This document shows positions 6,912 through 15,289 of a DNA stretch of 62,214 nucleotides, one piece after another. This stretch comes from Deltaproteobacteria bacterium (GTDB lineage Bacteria > Myxococcota_A > UBA9160 > UBA4427). The stretch lies in NCBI GenBank assembly GCA_002691205.1, contig NZHD01000079.1:1-62214 (forward strand). Reading direction: 5' to 3'. Below the pieces are notes generated by a model. That model was not told the DNA's origin and searched no databases. It saw only the letters and a program-made list of their open reading frames with translations. Made by a program: the position numbers and the translations under genes. Each line of letters opens with the position of its first letter. Position 1 is the first letter of the stretch.

Positions 6912-9056
6912 ATGTTCGATCATCTACTCTCCTCTGTTCGAATTGGCTCACTTGATTTAAAAAACCGGATCGTAGTGGCCCCCATGGGCGTTGAGATCGC
7001 AGAAGGCGACGGACGAGTCCGAGAGCCGGTTTTGGCGTATTACGCCGAACGAGCGCGTGGCGGGGCTGGATTAATCATTACCGAGAATACGTCTGTGGGT
7101 TACCCGAAAGGGGCCAATTCAGCTCATGAACTGGGCGTTTCAGACGATTCGTTCTTGCCGGGTTTGAGGGCACTTGCAGAAGCTGTGCATGCCGAGGGAG
7201 GCCGGATTGCGATTCAATTAGCCCATCATGGGAAAGTGGCACGCCTCGACAGTCAGCAGGGTCGCGATCTGATTATGCCATCGGTCCCCGAGGCCCATTT
7301 TAGGCCAACAGGCCCTCTCGATTTGACCCTGGATGAGATGAGAGCGATGGGAAGGGCCGCAGGCCCCGGGCACCCCACGATCCGCTCCGCGACGCCTGAG
7401 GATCTCGAAGAGATTGTCGGTGCATTTGCTTCTGCAGCGCAGAGGGCTCAGAGTGCAGGTTTTGATGGGGTGGAGCTTCATGCCGCGCATGGGTACATTT
7501 TTTCTGAATTTCTGTCCCCCGCGTGGAACAGACGTACGGATATGTACGGTGGGGCCTTGGAAAATCGGGCTCGACTTCTTTGCGACACGCTAGTCGCATG
7601 TCGCGAAGCGGTGGGAAATGACTTTCCGCTTTGGTGTCGCGTCGACGCTCAGGAGTTTAGGCAGCCCGGCGGAATTGTTTTTGAAGAGGCGCTGAAAACG
7701 GCCCGGCTCGCAGAGAAAGCAGGAGCTGATGCCATTCATGTGAGTGCTTACGCTCCGCCGCTGGGTGCCGGTTTTACGGAAGGTCCAATCGTTCATACGC
7801 CAGGCGGCTACGTCGACTACGCGGCTCAGATGAAGGCTCAACTCTCGATTCCAGTGATTGCGGTTGGAAGAATTTCTCCTGAGTTAGGAGATTCACTGAT
7901 TCGTGATGGTCGGGCCGATTTAATTGCGATGGGTCGCCCGATGCTCGCAGATCCGGAATTGCCCGCAAAGCTTAAAAGGCGCGAGCGCGGTTCGATTCGT
8001 CCATGTGTCTATTGTTATACCTGTGTGGCTCAACCTTTCTTTGACCGTCGCGTTCGGTGTGCTGTAAATCCTTTGACGGCGAATGAAAATGAGCTCTCAG
8101 ATCGCTTAAAAAAACGTTCGCGAGAGCGTAAGAACGTGGTGATTGTTGGAGGAGGCCCCGCCGGCCTTGAGGCGGCTCGAGTCGCATGTCTGCGCGGGCA
8201 TAAAGTGACTTTATTTGAGCAGCAGTCCCAGCTCGGAGGGACGCTGCGGCTAGCCGCACTTGTCTATAGACCCAACGAGGAGCTTTTGGATTGGTTTTTG
8301 GAAACTCTGAGTCAGAGTGATGTTGATATCCGACTGGGACAAACGATGCAGGTTTCTGATGTTGTGAATTGTGCGGCAGATGTGGTGATCATTGCGAGTG
8401 GTTCGGGTCGAGAACCCTCAACCATCAAAGGGTCAGAAAAATCTCATGTGTTTGATGGGGACTCTCTCAGGGCCTTGCTGAGCGGTGGTGTGGATTCGTC
8501 TGAAAGGAGGGAGTTGAAGTTATTCCCCCGTGCTTTGGTGGCTGTAGGTCGTTTCTTGGGATTGCTGCGGACGCCTGCCCAAGTTCGTTGGCTCTCTCGG
8601 TGGTATATGCCCATGGGTCAGAAAGTGGCCATTGTGGGTGGAGGTCTAGTGGGAATTGAGTTGGCTGAGTTCTTGGCAGAAAGAGGACGTCGTGTCACGG
8701 TGATCGAGAAGAGTAAGGTCGCAGCCTCGGAGATGGCACATCCTCGGCGTTGGCGAGCACTTCACGATGTCCGTGAGCTGGGCGTGACGTTGGTGATGGA
8801 AGCTACGGTTGAGGAAATTACCGATACGCAGGTTTTGTATGAGCGTATTTTAGACAATGGTCAAAAAGAGAGAGTTTGGCTGGAGGCCGATACAGTTATT
8901 CAAACCTTAGGGTCGATTCCGAATTCGGAACTCCCAGATCTAGTTCGTACCGCAGGGGTAGAGCCGATTTGTATCGGAGATTGCACAGGGGTTGGGTATA
9001 TCGAGGGCGCTATTCATGATGGCTTTCACGCAGCGCTGAGTATCGGAGAGGACTGA
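6912..9056 (+). CDS. FadH/BaiCD-like NADH:flavin oxidoreductase with FeS and FAD domains
   Basis: 714 residues. The N-terminal Old Yellow Enzyme-type FMN barrel (about 1-350) carries IQLAHHGKVA near 100-109 and HAAHGYIFSEFLSPAWNRR near 190-208. A four-cysteine cluster follows (C365, C368, C371, C383). The C-terminal half has two dinucleotide folds: VVIVGGGPAGLEAARV near 404 and VAIVGGGLVGIELAEFL near 571. This is the architecture of 2,4-dienoyl-CoA reductase, trimethylamine dehydrogenase and bile-acid BaiCD. The enzyme would reduce an unsaturated acyl-CoA or enone using NAD(P)H. The first cysteine spacing is C-x2-C-x2-C, one residue shorter than in E. coli FadH. AAAGGGG precedes ATG 6912. A SnoaL-like gene follows 91 bases later. 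Confidence 0.9.
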   Translation: MFDHLLSSVRIGSLDLKNRIVVAPMGVEIAEGDGRVREPVLAYYAERARGGAGLIITENTSVGYPKGANSAHELGVSDDSFLPGLRALAEAVHAEGGRIAIQLAHHGKVARLDSQQGRDLIMPSVPEAHFRPTGPLDLTLDEMRAMGRAAGPGHPTIRSATPEDLEEIVGAFASAAQRAQSAGFDGVELHAAHGYIFSEFLSPAWNRRTDMYGGALENRARLLCDTLVACREAVGNDFPLWCRVDAQEFRQPGGIVFEEALKTARLAEKAGADAIHVSAYAPPLGAGFTEGPIVHTPGGYVDYAAQMKAQLSIPVIAVGRISPELGDSLIRDGRADLIAMGRPMLADPELPAKLKRRERGSIRPCVYCYTCVAQPFFDRRVRCAVNPLTANENELSDRLKKRSRERKNVVIVGGGPAGLEAARVACLRGHKVTLFEQQSQLGGTLRLAALVYRPNEELLDWFLETLSQSDVDIRLGQTMQVSDVVNCAADVVIIASGSGREPSTIKGSEKSHVFDGDSLRALLSGGVDSSERRELKLFPRALVAVGRFLGLLRTPAQVRWLSRWYMPMGQKVAIVGGGLVGIELAEFLAERGRRVTVIEKSKVAASEMAHPRRWRALHDVRELGVTLVMEATVEEITDTQVLYERILDNGQKERVWLEADTVIQTLGSIPNSELPDLVRTAGVEPICIGDCTGVGYIEGAIHDGFHAALSIGED

Positions 9057-9147
9057 TTCGCTAAAAGGGGCTGTGGTCAGTTAGGGACCGACGGCTCGAT
9101 TGCATTCAACGGGTCTACTTTGAGGGTCCCGACATAAGGAGAAGAGC

Positions 9148-9762
9148 ATGTCAGAAAGAGCACGTAAAACGGCAACCATCGATGGAACTCTGACGAAGTA
9201 TGGAATGGGAATCAAAGAGGGACTCGCCCTTGAAACCGAGAGTGATAATGCTGAAGACCTCCGTCGAGGGTTACAACATTTGATGGATATTGAGGCGATC
9301 AAGCAGGTCAAGCACGCTTATTTTCGGTGTATTGATACTGCTAATTTTCAAGAACTCGAGGGCCTGTTTCATGAAGATGTGCTCGTTCATTTTGTGGGGG
9401 GGAATTATGAATGGAAGCTCCAGGGGCGTGACGAGTACTTGTCTTCAATCAAGGCTGCATTCAACCGCGAGTCCATAGGTCACCACAACGGTCATCACCC
9501 TGAAATTCAGGTTCTCAGCGAGACAGAGGCAACAGGCATCTGGTATCTGTCGGACAACATGTGGGTCTTTAATTTCGATTTCTTTACGACTGGAACCGCG
9601 ATTTATTGGGACCGGTATGTAAAGGAGAATGGGCGTTGGCTTATCCGTGAAACGCGATATGAACGCATCTATGAAATCAACGAGGGCCTTGAAAAGCAGC
9701 CCTCGCTTTCGACCCATTATCTCTCGCGTCACGGGACACCTGTGGATCAGCGCAAGGACTGA
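9148..9762 (+). CDS. SnoaL-like (NTF2-fold) protein
   Basis: 204 residues. The central part from about residue 45 (DIEAIKQVKHAYFRCIDTANFQELEGLF) matches the SnoaL_4/NTF2-like fold seen in small cyclases, isomerases and hydroxylating-dioxygenase beta subunits. The 40-residue N-terminal extension before it is atypical. Conserved polar positions include HEDV, HHNGHHP near 112-118 and YWDRYVKENGRWLIRETRY near 150-168. Catalytic role and substrate are unknown. AAGGAG lies just before ATG 9148. It follows the FadH-like gene on the same strand and is followed by a terminator, so the pair probably forms one transcript that handles the same compound. Confidence 0.85.
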   Translation: MSERARKTATIDGTLTKYGMGIKEGLALETESDNAEDLRRGLQHLMDIEAIKQVKHAYFRCIDTANFQELEGLFHEDVLVHFVGGNYEWKLQGRDEYLSSIKAAFNRESIGHHNGHHPEIQVLSETEATGIWYLSDNMWVFNFDFFTTGTAIYWDRYVKENGRWLIRETRYERIYEINEGLEKQPSLSTHYLSRHGTPVDQRKD

Positions 9763-9800
9763 GTTGTGTCCGGTTGACTGTGTGGGCGCGCGGGCAGCGG

Positions 9801-9857
9801 ACAGGCTCCCTTGGCCTCAAGGAGAGGCTTAGAGGTCAAGAGGCGGCCTGTTTTTTT
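9801..9857 (+). terminator. Intrinsic terminator after the SnoaL-like gene
   Basis: ACAGGC at 9801-9806 pairs with GCCTGT at 9846-9851, and a run of seven T follows (9851-9857). The long loop contains an inner hairpin (CTTG/CAAG with flanking CTC/GAG). The U-tract directly after the closing stem supports rho-independent termination on the plus strand. Confidence 0.5.
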
Positions 9858-10176
9858 CAACCGCCTTGATCCCCGTGGGGGCCAAGGGTAGGCACAGGGG
9901 AAAGAAAGCGAAATCGACAGGGTGACGAGGCGGGAAGGAAGGCCAAAGGGTTTCTTTTGGAGAGCCGATTCGAATCGCTTGGGATGAAGGCCTTCATTCC
10001 TAATCCGTCTCGAGTGAGGCAGAAAGAGGAGCGCAGAAAGATGTTTCTGAAACGCGGAATGACTCGGTGAGTCAGTGGTGATCGGTCACTGGCGAAGACT
10101 GCGAAAACTTCGGGACTTGATTTTGAGTAAGCCACCTCTGGCTCGCCTCTGCGACACCTCAATGCAGCGGAGTTGA

Positions 10177-10205
10177 CTTGCACTAGTTCGGTGCAGGATT
10201 TTTTT
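10177..10205 (+). terminator. Terminator-like hairpin inside the gene-poor stretch
   Basis: CTTGCAC (10177-10183) pairs with GTGCAGG (10191-10197), using one G-T pair, around a seven-base loop. ATTTTTTT follows directly. The geometry is that of an intrinsic terminator on the plus strand, yet no annotated gene ends upstream of it after the terminator at 9857. This hints at a short untranslated transcript between about 9858 and 10177. Confidence 0.45.
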
Positions 10206-10370
10206 CACTCTAAGTTCATGCTCTGAGTGACGTTCATGTCTATCTAGAGCTGTCGTTCGATTGGGAAGTTTATTTTTTTCGTTCACAGTGAAATCATTAT
10301 CCCTTTTGATCGTTATCTCTGATCGAGAAATCACAGAGGCTTAAGAAAGAATAAGAGCCTTTAACCTATC

Positions 10371-10420
10371 TGTACTAAGTGTGATTCTAAAACGTGTACT
10401 CAAAAGGTGTACTTAAAATG
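10371..10420. repeat. Degenerate 13-base tandem motif (TGTACTnAAAA)
   Basis: Successive units are TGTACTAAG, TGTGATTCTAAAACG, TGTACTCAAAAGG and TGTACTTAAAATG. The last two match at 11 of 13 bases. Regular spacing near one helical turn could mean protein-binding sites, but no gene starts nearby. Confidence 0.4.
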
Positions 10421-10893
10421 TGTGCGGCATTCACCAAGGTGTTTTTTTATTCGGATAAATAGGTAGCCAGTGGCTGATCCCGAAGGTTCGAAAGGTGTCG
10501 CGGATTGTTTCGACTTTCAGTTTCTGGCATTTAGTTACTCTGGAAGAGGGCGACTCGAAGGAGATCGCCTGCCCGTCTTGAGTTTTTGAATGACTTTAAT
10601 CTCTAACATTGGAAGATTTCTTAAATAGGGTCAGCGCTTTTTATTGGGACTCGGTGTTCACTTTGAAATGGATCACTTTGAAGTCAATCTTAAATTCCAA
10701 TAGTCTGAAATGCTCGTGTACGATTTTTTGATGGAGAGGATTGAATGACTTTAAGATGAAGGCTGCAGCGCGAAGGCTAAAGGGCTTAAAGATATGAAGA
10801 GCGATGAATGGTTCCAGAATTTAGTCTCAATATTGATTCGACTTATAGAGTGGACGTAGTTCAAATGGAATCCAAACAAAGGGAAGAGTCAAA

Positions 10894-11082
10894 ATGATTA
10901 TGACGAGGAACCGATTGTTCATTACTCTGAAAAGTCGAACGGGCTTAGGAATTGGGAGAGAGGTGTTGGCGAGTTCGCTCGACTACTTTCTCATCAGAAC
11001 GTGTGCACGCTTATCTGTTTTTATATATGTCTCGGTCACCTTGAGTTGCACTACCCGCATTGGGCCATTGATGAGCGGGTGA
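10894..11082 (+). CDS. Possible small membrane protein (62 residues)
   Basis: ATG 10894 is preceded by AAGGGAAGAG at good spacing, the only strong ribosome site in this gene-poor stretch. The product has a basic N-terminus (MIMTRNRLFITLKSRTG) and one weakly hydrophobic segment near residues 38-52. A different frame, open from about 11001 to 11270, continues after it, so a frameshifted larger gene is possible. No family is recognised and the composition does not strongly support coding. Confidence 0.22.
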   Translation: MIMTRNRLFITLKSRTGLGIGREVLASSLDYFLIRTCARLSVFIYVSVTLSCTTRIGPLMSG

Positions 11083-11531
11083 TTGATGCTTCTGGTATGA
11101 GGGGAATTTTGGTTAAATCAACTTTTGTGCGCTTCAAAGGTCTCGCCCCTATCGACTTTCGACTCAGTCTATTCGATGCTCACCCTGACTCGGCCGACCA
11201 TGAGATTCGGACGGTAGGGTTGGCGCAGGGGTTGGTGCCCAAGGCCCTCGAGATGCTGAGGGCGAAGTGAAGCGGATCTCTCGTTTTTTCTTAATGTTTT
11301 TGGTGATTTGGAGCCGAATCTCAAAGTGGATTCTGGTCCTATGGGTCCGTCTAAGTTAGAGGAGTGGGTACTTGTCGTACCTGGAGGATGTGGTGAGTTT
11401 TGGATCGGAAGGAATTTCGGAGTGGCTGAGAATGGGAAAGTTCGAGGGCCCGAGCTCCGCGCATTCATTTTGAGAAAGCGCAAGCTGGCCAAGAGTTCTG
11501 AAAGTCCACCCTGTCGTGAATGGGTCACGGT

Positions 11532-12758
11532 ATGACCCGCATTCTTTATCTGGGCGACATCATTCCGACGCGGTCAGAGACCTTTGTCTATCGAGAAATT
11601 TTCGCGCTTCGGAAGCGAGGTGTTTTGATTGATACGGCGAGCTTGCATGCTCCAGAATACGGCCTTGGAGATACTGAACTCGATGATCTCGCGGCTTCAT
11701 CTCTTCCGATTTACCCTCGCGGTTTTTTAAGAATCGTCTTGGATGCCGTGAGCGAAGTTATTCAGCGTCCGCTGCAGTCTTTCAAAACACTCGCGCAGGT
11801 GTTTTCAGATTCCTTATTCGGTGGAGATCTGAACCTTGAGCGTAGATTGAAATTGCTTTGGCAAGGAGTTGCCAGTTTGTCGTTGGCATCTCGCGTTCGA
11901 GTCCTTGAGGTGAAACATATACATGCGCACTTTGCTCATGTTCCCACTACTCTTGCGATGTATACGGCGATGCAACTCAATGTTGGATTCAGTTTCACTG
12001 GCCATGCTGTGGACATTTTTCCGAATCGAACTCTGCTGACTGAAAAAGTTCAAAGGGCTAAGTTTGTGGCTTGTATTTCCGAGTGGCATCGAGATTTCTA
12101 TCGTTCCTTGTTTCAGAGAGAAGATGAAGATCTTGTAATTGTTCGGTGCGGGGTGGACAGTTCTCTTTACGAAATTACTCCTGCACCTTTTGGAGAGGTA
12201 TTTGAGTTACTGGCTGTAGGGCGCCTCGTTGAGAAAAAAGGTTTTGATACTCTTTTGCGCGCCCTCATTTGGATAGGAAAAGAAAATCTTTCGCCAATTC
12301 ATCTGACACTCGTGGGTGACGGTCCTCTGCGTAACGAGTTGGAAAATATGGCGAGTCAGTTGCCGGCCCACATAAGTGTGACACTGACGGGGGACACTCC
12401 AAATCAAGTGATTATGGAAAAGATGGCGACGGCGGATTTATTTGTGCTGCCTTGCAGCGTGACGTCTTCCGGTGATCGCGACGGAATTCCAGTGGTGTTG
12501 ATGGAAGCCATGGTGCATGGTCGCTGCGTCATCGCCGGCGACCTGGAGGCGATTCGGGAGCTTGTGCGAGATGATGTTTCGGGGGTGATTGTTCCGCTGG
12601 GCGACCCGGTGATTCTCGGCCAAGAGATTGAGTCGCTTCGATCGGACCGGTTGCGGATGGAACGGCTGGGTCGAGGTGCAAGGGCGCGCGTTGAGGAAGA
12701 GTTTGACATTCATCTGAATGCCCAGCGACTGGCCCAACGCTTCACGAGAGAAGGATAG
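11532..12758 (+). CDS. Glycosyltransferase family 4 (group 1 type)
   Basis: 408 residues with the GT-B fold. N-terminal acceptor half: HIHAHFAHVPTTLAMY and FTGHAVDIFPNR near 133-165. C-terminal nucleotide-sugar half: VGRLVEKKGFDTLLRA near 228-243, VGDGPLRNELE near 262-272, and the GT4 signature DGIPVVLMEAMVHG near 316-329 that holds the second Glu of the E-x7-E motif region. It transfers a sugar from an NDP-sugar to a glycan or lipid at the cytoplasmic membrane face. The frame opens at 11520, but ATG 11532 begins the usual MTRILYLGD beta strand. It stands alone rather than in a polysaccharide cluster, so the product is unknown. Confidence 0.9.
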   Translation: MTRILYLGDIIPTRSETFVYREIFALRKRGVLIDTASLHAPEYGLGDTELDDLAASSLPIYPRGFLRIVLDAVSEVIQRPLQSFKTLAQVFSDSLFGGDLNLERRLKLLWQGVASLSLASRVRVLEVKHIHAHFAHVPTTLAMYTAMQLNVGFSFTGHAVDIFPNRTLLTEKVQRAKFVACISEWHRDFYRSLFQREDEDLVIVRCGVDSSLYEITPAPFGEVFELLAVGRLVEKKGFDTLLRALIWIGKENLSPIHLTLVGDGPLRNELENMASQLPAHISVTLTGDTPNQVIMEKMATADLFVLPCSVTSSGDRDGIPVVLMEAMVHGRCVIAGDLEAIRELVRDDVSGVIVPLGDPVILGQEIESLRSDRLRMERLGRGARARVEEEFDIHLNAQRLAQRFTREG

Positions 12759-12878
12759 CCCCGAGGGGCACACTTCGGCGGGCGGGACCCAGTCTCACTC
12801 TGGCCTTTTGAGATCCATGAGACGAACGCGCCCGCTTTTAGGGCAAGTTTTTTGAGATCCAGTTGAGTCGGGGTTGAT

Positions 12879-13397
12879 TCAGTTCCGACGAGGGTTGGTG
12901 TCTTTGGACGATCGCGCCTTCGCGTAATTGGAGGGCTTACGGCCTTGAAGTTGCCAGAAGGCCAGAGCGGAAAAGAGTAAAGACAGGGTCCAGATGGCCC
13001 AGGTCGAGAGGTTCGGAACCGGCGCAGCGTCGAATTCGCCTGGGTTCGTCACTGTAGCGGGGTCCCCTGGATTGGTGTTTCCAGTTGACCATGCGCCATT
13101 CGGATCATTCAATTCGGCTCCGTTGCTGGAACCATCATTGTCTGAATCAAGTCCAGCGAGCGCGGCACCCCAGACCACGGAGCCGAAGGACCCTCCTGGG
13201 GCCGATAAGAAATTCTGTTCGATCTCTGCGCCGAAAGAATTGCGAGGACCACCCGATGGGAATTGATGACAGGTCTTACAGTTGTTCTGATTTCCATTGG
13301 GAATTTGTGAGACCCGAAAGCCTCGCGCGGAGGCAGACCCATGGAGAACCAACAGGATAAGAGCACAGAAGAAGGCGGTCGGTTTATAGAATTTCAT
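12879..13397 (-). CDS. Secreted c-type cytochrome-like protein with IPTL-CTERM-like tail
   Basis: 172 residues. Signal peptide 1-24 (ends SASA-RG). A single C-x-x-C-H heme motif lies at C40, C43, H44 (NCKTCHQFPSGGPRN). A calcium-binding-type loop DSDNDGSSNG lies near 84-93. The C-terminus carries PVPNLSTWAIWTLSLL at 126-141, a hydrophobic helix to about 149, then basic residues. This resembles IPTL-CTERM sorting signals processed by exosortase-like enzymes. The tail after the helix is longer than usual for that class. ATG 13397 is chosen because the signal peptide starts there; the frame opens at 13448. It is likely a surface or periplasmic electron carrier. No obvious redox partner is adjacent. 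Confidence 0.8.
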   Translation of the reverse strand: MKFYKPTAFFCALILLVLHGSASARGFRVSQIPNGNQNNCKTCHQFPSGGPRNSFGAEIEQNFLSAPGGSFGSVVWGAALAGLDSDNDGSSNGAELNDPNGAWSTGNTNPGDPATVTNPGEFDAAPVPNLSTWAIWTLSLLFSALAFWQLQGRKPSNYAKARSSKDTNPRRN

Positions 13398-13644
13398 ACC
13401 GGTAGAGTTTCTCACGTCTGGATAAGAATGAAAAGAGAATGATGGCAATTATCGCCACAGCACTCAAAATCGGAAACCTGAAAACGATTAAAGTGCTTTA
13501 AAAGACGTATGCAGTCCTTGAGTCGGTGAGGTTGGCCCTGTTCCTTGGGGGGGGCGATTCGGAGCAGGCGAACTATCCATCAAGAACGGCGACCCACTGA
13601 CCGATTTATAGGCTTTTGGAATGATCTAAATGGGGAGAGAGTAG

Positions 13645-14325
13645 ATGAGCGTTAGGCCTGCCTCGCAGAAAAGTTTGAAGGTATATCGAAAATCGTATCA
13701 AACGAATTATTTTTTCATTCTGGCAAAATCCTTTTTCCTTGTTGGATTTTTAAGTCAGCTCGTGTCAGTGCCTGCAGTGGCTGATGATCTGATGGGCGAA
13801 ACCGCAGAGGCTTCTTCTATGAACCCCGATGAGCTGACCGTGGGTTCGCAGAATATGGACGCACACATGGCCTCAAGCGTAAATCCCAACTCTCTTGTTG
13901 TGAACTCTCAGCCGCTGCCTTCGCCCGTAGAGGCCCACTCTCCGGCGAGTCAGTCAAGTACAGGCGAATCTCCGGACGCATTGACGGTTCAATCCACGCG
14001 TCTCTCGAGTTTGCCCCAGGCGTCGGAAGTGAATGAAGAGGTTCATCAACAAGTCTGGCAGCAAGTGCAAGCCGCTCAACCGGAAATGGTCCAACCGCAA
14101 ACACTTGCGGGGGCGCGCGCCGTGCTTGCCAAAGCTCAATCTCAGCTCGATCAAATAAATGCCGCAGTTGGAAAGATGATCCGTCGAGATTATCCAACAG
14201 GCGAGCCTCGAGTTCGTCTTTATGATGAGCAGAAAGCCGCACAGCTTCAAGTTGGTCAGGCTAAGCAATGGGTTGAAAATTTGGGCGGATCACTTGAAGA
14301 GGGCACATCGGGTGGCGGCTTTTAA
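13645..14325 (+). CDS. Secreted protein of unknown function with threefold NPDxLTV repeat
   Basis: 226 residues. A long signal peptide covers about 1-46 (ends VPAVA-DD). The N-terminal mature half is Ser/Pro/Gln-rich and holds three copies of one motif: MNPDELTVGSQ at 59-69, VNPNSLVVNSQ at 79-89 and ESPDALTVQST at 108-118. The C-terminal half (about 125-215) is a predicted helical, Gln/Ala-rich coiled coil ending in GTSGGGF. It could be a periplasmic scaffold or chaperone-like factor; I do not recognise the family. Its stop codon overlaps that of the convergent hydrolase inside TTTAAG, a four-base overlap of the two genes. Confidence 0.7.
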   Translation: MSVRPASQKSLKVYRKSYQTNYFFILAKSFFLVGFLSQLVSVPAVADDLMGETAEASSMNPDELTVGSQNMDAHMASSVNPNSLVVNSQPLPSPVEAHSPASQSSTGESPDALTVQSTRLSSLPQASEVNEEVHQQVWQQVQAAQPEMVQPQTLAGARAVLAKAQSQLDQINAAVGKMIRRDYPTGEPRVRLYDEQKAAQLQVGQAKQWVENLGGSLEEGTSGGGF

Positions 14326-15149
14326 GAGCTGAAGTCATGTTCTTCGGGGCTGTTTAGAAACTGAATAATGCTCCGCCACGCTTCAGGGTCTTGACGTAAG
14401 AATAGGTGACCACCGTCAAAAATCTCTAGACGAGCCTGTGGAATCTGATCTGTTAGACGCTGCATATTTTCTTGAGGGGCGATCCCATCGTGGAGTCCTC
14501 CGCAGCAAAGGACGGGCATTTTAAGGCGGTGAAGCCTGGACCACGTATCATGGGTTTTGCGCGCCTCCATTTGTCGCTCTGCGCCCATTTTTTTTTCGGA
14601 TTCGTCGTTGGGGGATTCGGCTTCGGTTTCCATGGTACGAAGAATCTTACGAACGGCTTCCGGGTGACGAAGCCTCCATTCTTCGTTCATTCGTCGATCT
14701 GCCAATTCAAGACTTTGAAGAGCTCTTTCTTCTAGGGTGAGCTCGGCGAGTTCATGCAGGGGGTATGATGAACCGCCTGCTCCACCACTCGACGTACACG
14801 CAAGGACAAGGCGATCAACTCGGGTTGGATGACGCAGCGCAAATTCTTGAGCCACCATGCCACCGAAGGACACACCGAGGACATGGCATCGAGTCCAGTT
14901 CAATTTCTGGAGAAGCGCATGGGCATCGTCGGCATATTCTTGCATTGAATAGGCGGTATCTGGGTGGTCGGTCTGTCCGAGTCCACGTTGATCGTGGCAG
15001 AGCGTTTCAAAGTGCTCAGGGAGAGGGCTGTCCAGAATGCTGGGCTTACGGCGTAGATCGGCTCCAGAACCGTTAAAGACCATGAGCTTTGGTCCTTGGC
15101 CGCGGACCTCATAGTAGAACCGCATGGAGTTGAGTTCGATGAAGGGCAT
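14322..15149 (-). CDS. Alpha/beta hydrolase (meta-cleavage/3-oxoadipate lactonase-like)
   Basis: 275 residues. Oxyanion region FNGSGADLR near 28-36; nucleophile GVSFGG near 93-98 (G-x-S-x-G with Ser); acid in GLHDGIAP near 222-229; His in FDGGHLFL near 248-255. The order Ser-Asp-His and the DQRGLGQTD motif near 54-62 place it with 3-oxoadipate enol-lactonases and meta-cleavage hydrolases. The frame opens at 15377, but MPFIELNSMRFYYEVRGQGP from ATG 15149 is the natural start. It is divergent from a Rieske oxygenase 140 bases away. An aromatic or cyclic substrate is plausible for both. Confidence 0.88.
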   Translation of the reverse strand: MPFIELNSMRFYYEVRGQGPKLMVFNGSGADLRRKPSILDSPLPEHFETLCHDQRGLGQTDHPDTAYSMQEYADDAHALLQKLNWTRCHVLGVSFGGMVAQEFALRHPTRVDRLVLACTSSGGAGGSSYPLHELAELTLEERALQSLELADRRMNEEWRLRHPEAVRKILRTMETEAESPNDESEKKMGAERQMEARKTHDTWSRLHRLKMPVLCCGGLHDGIAPQENMQRLTDQIPQARLEIFDGGHLFLRQDPEAWRSIIQFLNSPEEHDFSS

Positions 15150-15289
15150 CTGTGAATGATTGCAATAGCTGCGTGTTGTTGCAATTTTAGGAATATCAAT
15201 TCTTTTAGGCTTGAAGGCATAGGGTTCTTGGCTGGGGTAAGATGCAGAGCGACTTTCACCTTTGATAACGCAAATAGGAACCTTGACTG

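Larger units (their letters stand above)
9858..11531. other. Gene-poor stretch of about 1.7 kb with short direct repeats
   Basis: No convincing long gene is present on either strand; the open frames are short and lack family features. The stretch starts after one terminator and holds a second terminator-like hairpin at 10177-10205. It contains a degenerate 13-base tandem repeat (10371-10420), a 15-base near-tandem pair starting CACTTTGAA at 10659 and 10674, and a 14-base exact direct repeat TTGAATGACTTTAA at 10586 and 10741. It is richer in A+T than the neighbouring genes. One small frame (10894-11082) has a good ribosome site. It may be a decayed gene region, an RNA locus, or simply a long spacer. 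Confidence 0.6.

Noticed and set aside
10078-10089. GTGATCGGTCAC as a CRP-like site
   Set aside because: The spacer is four bases rather than six and no gene starts nearby.
9857-10334. Minus-strand frames in the gene-poor stretch
   Set aside because: Arg/Ser-rich translations without family features, no ribosome sites, and they cross terminator-like hairpins.
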